A stretch of DNA of 57,601 nt, from positions 1 through 57,601 of the forward strand of contig CAIOKO010000190.1 in the NCBI GenBank assembly GCA_903858935.1, given 5' to 3'. Below, piece after piece: positions 53,010 through 57,601 of this stretch. Numbering within the stretch: the stretch's first letter is position 1; the number at the start of each line of letters is the position of its first letter. The position numbers and the translations under genes are program-made. The DNA comes from an uncultured Schlesneria sp. (GTDB taxonomy: Bacteria; Planctomycetota; Planctomycetia; Planctomycetales; Planctomycetaceae). The notes beneath the pieces were generated by a model. It did no database searches. It saw only the letters and a list, made by a program, of their open reading frames with translations, and was not told the origin of the DNA.

Positions 53010-53392
53010 CGTAACGACAAAGAGGTTAATTAGTTTGTTTGTTGCAATGTGACCTTTTGCATCAGTTGATCGCCGATGTTCGGTTCACCTCGAAGAAATA
53101 GCAGTCGATCGCGTTTTGGTTCATAAATTGTCGGGTGCACTTGCGGTTTGTCGCTGATAATGTGTCAGATAAAGAAGACACCTTGGGGTTCTCCTTAAGG
53201 TGTCTTCTTTCGTTGAACTTGCGAGTTAATCGATAAAATGCAGATGTTTTGGCTCGATGTGGTTTCACCGTTAACTGGCGAGAAAAGTAAAAAGATTGCG
53301 AATTCCTGGATGTCGCCGGGACATTCTTTCAGCTGCAATCGCGAGACGAGTCAGCTTTCCAGAAGTAATGGCTCGATTTGAGGAGAATTGTT
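53010..53392. other. Intergenic region with a terminator
   Basis: Spacer between the pair 2 lipoprotein gene and the M20D gene. It holds the terminator hairpin at 53171-53210; no other feature is seen. Confidence 0.55.
53171..53210. terminator. Bidirectional-looking terminator hairpin after pair 2
   Basis: AAAGAAGACACCTT (53171-53184) and AAGGTGTCTTCTTT (53197-53210) form a perfect 14-bp stem with a 12-base loop. The stem ends are A-rich on one side and T-rich on the other, as in terminators that work in both directions, though the T-run is short. It lies about 160 bases after the lipoprotein stop codon. Confidence 0.7.
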
Positions 53393-54697
53393 ATGTGTCG
53401 TTTTTCGGTATTCGTGACGGTCGTATTCTGTTTGAGCGTGTCATCTGCTCTCGGGGCAGACAATCGAATCAGCGACTGGTCGAATCAGCAAATAGAAGAG
53501 CTGTCAGGACTTTACCGTGATTTTCATTCTCAACCTGAACTCTCATTTCGCGAAGAGAGGACCGCAGCCAGGCTCGCAGAGGAACTGAAGAAAGTCGGTG
53601 CTGAAGTCGTGACGGGCGTGGGTCGACAAGGAGTCGTTGGTTTGATCAGGAATGGAGAAGGACCGGTCATTATGATCCGAACGGATCTGGACGCGCTTCC
53701 GGTGATTGAGGCGACCGACTTGCCCTACGCATCAAAGGTCAAAACAAAGGACCCCAAGGGGAATGATGTTGGTGTGATGCACGCCTGCGGTCACGACATC
53801 CACATCACCTGTCAGATTGGAACGGCGCGCTATCTGGCCAGCCACAAGGACGAATGGCGGGGAACGGTAATGTTTGTCGGCCAACCGGCCGAAGAGGTCG
53901 GAGGTGGTGCGGAGGCGATGCTCAAGGACGGCTTGTTTACCCGGTTTCCCAAGCCGAAATTTGCGCTTGCACTTCATGTCGACGCCGCATTGGCAACGGG
54001 AAAGATCGGATTCAAGGCGGGGTATATTCTCGCAAACGTCGATAGCGTCGACATTGTGATGAAAGGTAAAGGAGGGCATGGAGCCTTCCCTCACACGACG
54101 ATCGACCCGATCGTGCAGGCGGCCCATTTGATCGTCGATCTGCAAACGTTGGTCAGTCGAGAAAACAGTCCGTTCGAGCCTGCCGTTGTAACGGTCGGAT
54201 CAATTCATGGGGGTACGAAGCACAATATCATTGGGGACAACTGTCGATTGCAGCTTACTGTCAGAAGTTATTCGCCAGAAGTTCGTGAGAAGTTGATCGA
54301 AGGGATCAAACGCAAGGCCAAAGCAGCAGCCGCAAGCGCAGGTGCTGCCGAGCCGACGATCGAATTGTCGGACTGGACCCCGGCCACAAAAAATGACGCG
54401 GACCTGGTCGAACGAGTTGTTCCGACATTTCGCCGGGTCCTGGGTGAGGACAACGTCATACCTGTCGAACCGTCGATGGGGGGTGAGGACTTTTCGCAAT
54501 ATGGTCTGGCGGGTGTGCCGATCTTCATGTTTCGGCTCGGTTCGGTGAACGCGAGCCGTCTTCAGGAAATGAAGAAGGACGGAAAAACACCCCCATCGCT
54601 CCATTCTCCGTTTTATTATCCTGATGCGCGCGAAACGATCACGACCGGAGTCACCGCGATGACTGCGGCAGTGATCGATCTTTTGAAAGCGAATTAG
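53393..54697 (+). CDS. Secreted M20D amidohydrolase
   Basis: A 434-residue metallohydrolase of the M20D (hippurate/indoleacetyl-amino acid hydrolase, AmhX-type) group with an N-terminal signal peptide (about 1-21, ending SSALGADN). Motifs in order are LDALPV near 100, HACGHDIHIT near 125 (metal ligands), PAEEVGGGA near 163 (catalytic Glu), GKGGHGAFPH near 225 (dimerisation-domain lid) and a C-terminal LHSPFYYPDA near 405. It would cleave N-acyl amino-acid amides; the substrate is unknown. ATG 53393 is chosen because GAGGAG lies 7 bases upstream; an in-frame start 5 codons earlier has none. It differs from the cytosolic M20 dipeptidase near 9 kb. Confidence 0.92.
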   Translation: MCRFSVFVTVVFCLSVSSALGADNRISDWSNQQIEELSGLYRDFHSQPELSFREERTAARLAEELKKVGAEVVTGVGRQGVVGLIRNGEGPVIMIRTDLDALPVIEATDLPYASKVKTKDPKGNDVGVMHACGHDIHITCQIGTARYLASHKDEWRGTVMFVGQPAEEVGGGAEAMLKDGLFTRFPKPKFALALHVDAALATGKIGFKAGYILANVDSVDIVMKGKGGHGAFPHTTIDPIVQAAHLIVDLQTLVSRENSPFEPAVVTVGSIHGGTKHNIIGDNCRLQLTVRSYSPEVREKLIEGIKRKAKAAAASAGAAEPTIELSDWTPATKNDADLVERVVPTFRRVLGEDNVIPVEPSMGGEDFSQYGLAGVPIFMFRLGSVNASRLQEMKKDGKTPPSLHSPFYYPDARETITTGVTAMTAAVIDLLKAN

Positions 54698-54713
54698 CCC
54701 GGATTATTCATTA

Positions 54714-54843
54714 GCCTGACGAACAAGCGAGGGATGGGCGTAAACTGATGCAGATAGTAATTTCAACCGGAACAAAATCAGTCTGGCAAGTCGCCTAATC
54801 GGTCACCATGTTGTTCCGATGTGAAGATCGCTTGCTCGTCGGG
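54714..54843. repeat. Imperfect inverted repeat downstream of M20D gene
   Basis: CCTGACGAACAAGCGA near 54714-54729 and TCGCTTGCTCGTCGGG near 54828-54843 are complementary apart from two G-U type mismatches, about 100 bases apart. It may be a dispersed planctomycete repeat or a weak terminator for the convergent genes. Confidence 0.4.
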
Positions 54844-54878
54844 CAATCGTGACACGGGAGTTGAGGTCAGGTGACTTC

Positions 54879-55898
54879 TCATTGCTCCTCGAAAGAGAAA
54901 TCCGAAGGAAGGTCTAACGCCCAGACCTCATTGCTAAGTGGTTGCGCATGCCCGCCCGCTACCCACAGTTTGTCTTTAAAAACATACGCGGAATGTTCAT
55001 GGCGTTCTTTCCAGACTGCGTTGGATTTCAGTTGCCGCCAGTCTCTTCCATCTTTTGAATACCAGACGTCGCCCCAGTTCTTCGAGGGATTATTCGACCA
55101 ACCGCCGAGCACCCACATCCGGTTACGATACGTAACGGACGAGAACCACAGGCGTGGCGACCATTCTGCGTGTTCGGTCACCTGCGTCCATGTTTTTCCA
55201 TCACTGGACGACCAGACATCGTTTTTTGATTCGTATTGGGGGACGTAGTTTCCACCACCCAGCACATAGATCTTATCGTTGAGGACAACGGACTGATGGT
55301 AAGCTCGCGGAGACCAGCCCGCCGCTTCAGTTTCAAGGCGCCATTCTTTTCCGTCCACGGAAGACCAGACATCGTTCTTCAGACTCTTGTCGTCCCCGAA
55401 ATAGTAATTCTCGGTACCTCCGAGAATCCACATGCGTCCGTGAAATTCGACGGTAGCAGCAGCAATCCGGGGACTCCAAGCTGCATTCGAAACTCGATCC
55501 CATTTGGCACCATCAATCGATGACCAGACTTCATTGGTGGCACCATGGCCGGCAAGACGACCATTAGTCCAGCCGCCCATAAACCACATCCGATCACGAA
55601 ACGCGATCGTCATCGGAAGATCGCTGAATTTCCACGGTGCGTCCTGCGTCACGAGCGTCCACGTTTTGCCATCAGACGAACTCCACACATCCCGAGGAGG
55701 CGACTGAAACGAATCAAACCAGCCTCCGAAGATCCATATCCGGTCGTTGTAGACCAATTCACCGCTCGAATCACGAGCTCGCCATTCGGCGTTGGGGGTG
55801 ACCTTTATCCAATTGGGACCAATGTTTTGTGCCGAGAGTGGAAGCGAATTCTGCAGTACGGAAATGAAAACAAACAATATCAGGGAGCGAAGGAACAT
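54879..55898 (-). CDS. Exported Kelch-like beta-propeller protein
   Basis: The 339-residue product has a signal peptide (about 1-23, ending PLSAQ) and six Kelch-like blades, each with an RMWxxGG or KIYVLGGG strand followed by DVWSSxDGKxW (for example RIWIFGGWFDSF, RMWILGGTENYY, KIYVLGGGNYVP, RMWVLGGWSNNP). The consistent blades suggest one six-bladed propeller related to galactose-oxidase central domains. No catalytic or copper site was seen. AAAGGA lies 8 bases before the ATG. It is convergent with the M20D gene. Confidence 0.88.
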   Translation of the reverse strand: MFLRSLILFVFISVLQNSLPLSAQNIGPNWIKVTPNAEWRARDSSGELVYNDRIWIFGGWFDSFQSPPRDVWSSSDGKTWTLVTQDAPWKFSDLPMTIAFRDRMWFMGGWTNGRLAGHGATNEVWSSIDGAKWDRVSNAAWSPRIAAATVEFHGRMWILGGTENYYFGDDKSLKNDVWSSVDGKEWRLETEAAGWSPRAYHQSVVLNDKIYVLGGGNYVPQYESKNDVWSSSDGKTWTQVTEHAEWSPRLWFSSVTYRNRMWVLGGWSNNPSKNWGDVWYSKDGRDWRQLKSNAVWKERHEHSAYVFKDKLWVAGGHAQPLSNEVWALDLPSDFSFEEQ

Positions 55899-55978
55899 TC
55901 ATTCAATCCTTTCTCGGGTCCGTTACGCCAAAATCGATCTGATGATAAACCAAACGTTATCTGAATCTCGACCGACAA

Positions 55979-56022
55979 AAAACGAACGTCGCCAGCAGCG
56001 GAGAGGTGGCTGCGGCGACGTT
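55979..56022 (-). terminator. Bidirectional intrinsic terminator after DUF1559 pair 3 gene
   Basis: AACGTCGCC (55985-55993) pairs with GGCGACGTT (56014-56022), extended inward by GCAGC (55995-55999) with GCTGC (56009-56013). The minus-strand read ends in TTCGTTTTTTGTC (toward 55972), and the plus-strand read in GTTTTTT. The minus-strand terminator lies 34 bases after the DUF1559 stop at 56056. Confidence 0.85.
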
Positions 56023-56055
56023 GTTTTTTAGAAAATTGCAAACTCGCGAATCGGA

Positions 56056-57075
56056 CTAGAATTCGCCGAGTGGATTTCCATCGGCGATCGTCGCAAGTCG
56101 TTGTCGGGTGACGGAGTCGATGTTTTCACTGATGAAGCGAACAGTTCCGTCAGCGAGAAGTACCTGCGCCCCACCTGTATGCATACTTCCAATTGATCCC
56201 CATTCACCAAGCTTTCCTGCTGGATTTGACACACTCCATGGGGTCCCTGGTCCCCACCCACAACATACCCAGTCGTTAATCTTTCGTTGGCCATTCAGAT
56301 TCCAGAACTGCACACCGTTGCCAACGTGCTGAGCACAGGCCCACGAGCCAGTTTCGCCGTCGTAGATGTTCAGTGTTGTTTCAGCAACCGCAACGGTATT
56401 GCTTGAGCCATCGCTCAGATCCCGCATCGACGCATTCGACATTGCGCCGAACATACAACGTGTGTATTGATTTTCGTTGACCCACATTGACGAACCCTGT
56501 CCGGTATAAGTACTGAAGCCATAGTTCGATTTGTAGGAATTCACACCCGCCACACAGCCGTAGTTCCCGTCAAATCCTCCGTGAAACTGTTTTCCTGAAT
56601 CAGAAGGACAAAGAAGCGCAGTCAGTTTTACGTTGCTGGCAGCGGCATTGGCAGCAGGGACAACGCCGCCGTTACCGGCCAAAGGTTTGCTTCCACCATT
56701 CAGCCAGCTTCCCATCGCGGATGATTGATCAATGGTGTTAAACAAAGGTGCTTGATCAAAGTAGGGTAACAGGGGGATCCATCCGGTTTGGTTTTTAATA
56801 TTCGGCAAGCTATTGTTATTCACCGTCACCGCACTGAAGCTGGTTGCGTAGGGAAACATGTTTGCGACATCGTGATAATTGTGCAGTGCTAACCCGATCT
56901 GTTTCAGGTTGTTTTTACACTGCGTACGACGTGCGGATTCACGCGCCTGCTGGACGGCCGGAAGCAGTAACGCAATCAGAACTGAAATGATCGCTATCAC
57001 GACAACCAACTCGATCAGCGTTAAAGCGCTGAAACGACGAGACTGTTTAGCAGGAAATCGAACGAGACTTGGCAT
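56056..57075 (-). CDS. DUF1559 pseudopilin-like protein (pair 3), atypical prepilin site
   Basis: The 339-residue protein has the long basic leader, hydrophobic helix and [28 protein letters not shown] motif of the family, and ends with HTGGAQVLLADGTVRFISENI. Its leader-helix junction reads RRFSALTLIELVVVIAIISVLIALL, so Ala replaces the usual Gly at -1 and Leu replaces Phe at +1, while Glu +5 is kept. Prepilin peptidase should still accept Ala. GGAG lies 8 bases before the ATG. Unlike pairs 1 and 2, its lipoprotein gene lies upstream (ends 57172), and no terminator separates the two. Confidence 0.92.
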   Translation of the reverse strand: MPSLVRFPAKQSRRFSALTLIELVVVIAIISVLIALLLPAVQQARESARRTQCKNNLKQIGLALHNYHDVANMFPYATSFSAVTVNNNSLPNIKNQTGWIPLLPYFDQAPLFNTIDQSSAMGSWLNGGSKPLAGNGGVVPAANAAASNVKLTALLCPSDSGKQFHGGFDGNYGCVAGVNSYKSNYGFSTYTGQGSSMWVNENQYTRCMFGAMSNASMRDLSDGSSNTVAVAETTLNIYDGETGSWACAQHVGNGVQFWNLNGQRKINDWVCCGWGPGTPWSVSNPAGKLGEWGSIGSMHTGGAQVLLADGTVRFISENIDSVTRQRLATIADGNPLGEF

Positions 57076-57171
57076 AATGCTTCTCCAAAGAAAGACCTAA
57101 TTCAAAACAAAGCAGAGACGAATGTCGCTGCAAAAGGACTATGTTTATGGTCACAAACGGAATCCGAGCTT

Positions 57172-57601
57172 CTACTTTTTCGTTGCCGAAGAAATCTTGA
57201 ATTCAAGATCATTCTTCCCCGATTCTGGAATATCGACGCGACGCATTACGGCAGCCATTTTCTCGGCGTCGGGTTTGCTCCATAGCGGTGCAATTAACTC
57301 TTTGGCATCCACCATCATCGGTGAATCGCCATCAGCGAGAGGGCTTCCATCGGGATTCACCAGCTTTGAGAAAGTGATCTGGTACGAACCAGGAGTGATT
57401 CCTGGTTTGTTTGACCAGTGCATCACGGTGAACGAGCCATCGTCGTCTGTAACGGCCCATGCGCCACCCACGCTTTTCGTTTCATTAATCGGCGTCAGGC
57501 GGATCCGAATTCCACCAGTTGGCCTTCCGTCCAATTTCACCGTGCCAGATGCTGGAACAATTTTCTCAACAGCACCTTTCACTGATCCACCACAGCCCGG
57601 A
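57172..57601 (-). CDS. Partial lipoprotein with transthyretin-like fold (DUF1559 partner, pair 3)
   Basis: The open frame runs from the window edge. Its first visible codons read P-G-C-G-G-S, so a lipobox Cys and Gly-rich linker are present and the signal peptide lies outside. The visible 142 residues form a beta-rich domain (SGTVKLDGRPTGGIRIRLTPI, then WAVTDDDGSFTVMHW) like those of the other two pairs and end in LEFKISSATKK. A GTG at 57582 is only an internal codon. It lies 96 bases upstream of the DUF1559 gene on the same strand, the reverse of the other pairs. Confidence 0.75.
   Translation of the reverse strand, partial: PGCGGSVKGAVEKIVPASGTVKLDGRPTGGIRIRLTPINETKSVGGAWAVTDDDGSFTVMHWSNKPGITPGSYQITFSKLVNPDGSPLADGDSPMMVDAKELIAPLWSKPDAEKMAAVMRRVDIPESGKNDLEFKISSATKK

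Overview
The window reads as chromosomal DNA of a planctomycete (class Planctomycetia, possibly a Planctomyces/Schlesneria/Gimesia-type lineage; the genus is a guess). The reasons are three DUF1559 pseudopilin-like genes each paired with a small transthyretin-fold lipoprotein gene, a PSCyt1 cytochrome fused to WD40 repeats, a DUF1501 Tat protein, a DUF1570 protein, an ECF sigma factor next to a membrane Ser/Thr kinase, and very low gene density with many 300-800 bp spacers. Most genes are single units or pairs. No prophage, rRNA or CRISPR array was seen. One tRNA (Lys-UUU) is present.

Layout. 1-9.6 kb: the tail of an unknown gene, PSCyt1-WD40 protein, winged-helix AAA ATPase, ceramidase-like secreted enzyme, a membrane-anchored protein with a flagellar FlgG-like C-terminus, and an M20 dipeptidase. 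10-19.3 kb: zinc-ribbon membrane protein, xylose isomerase with a strong terminator, a winged-helix regulator, lipoprotein/DUF1559 pair 1, a PQQ-type beta-propeller and tRNA-Lys. 19.5-25.4 kb: a DUF1501/PD40 overlapping pair, an isolated RepA/KaiC-like ATPase with 9-bp repeats just 3' of it and a good sigma70-like promoter 5' of it, and a secreted Pro/Gly/Arg protein built of 132-bp tandem repeats. 25.7-32.6 kb: amino-acid permease, coiled-coil zinc-ribbon protein, a possible 39-codon ORF coupled to a metallophosphoesterase, a DUF1570 protein, and a DinB-like protein with a small membrane protein.

33-43 kb: a secreted Asn/Gly/Phe-rich repeat protein with a helical-repeat and a C-terminal beta domain, HAD phosphatase, a stand-alone dnaA, a GNAT protein, alpha-glucan phosphorylase overlapping a polytopic membrane protein, and csrA. 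43-50.6 kb: ECF sigma factor plus Ser/Thr kinase, a U32 family (RlhA-like) protein, DUF1854 protein, LolD-type ABC ATPase and a PD40 propeller. 51-57.6 kb: DUF1559/lipoprotein pair 2, a secreted M20D amidohydrolase, a Kelch-type propeller, and pair 3 in reversed order, with its lipoprotein cut by the window end.

Themes: envelope and secreted proteins dominate (propellers, lipoproteins, pseudopilins, Tat and Sec exports), with some carbohydrate metabolism (xylA, glgP). The most unusual items are the FlgG-like protein with an N-terminal membrane anchor, the ATPase with its AAGTT repeat array, and the intrinsic terminator that follows every DUF1559 gene. No complete, clearly novel multi-gene defence or biosynthetic system was recognised. 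All assignments come from reading the sequence; no database search was run.
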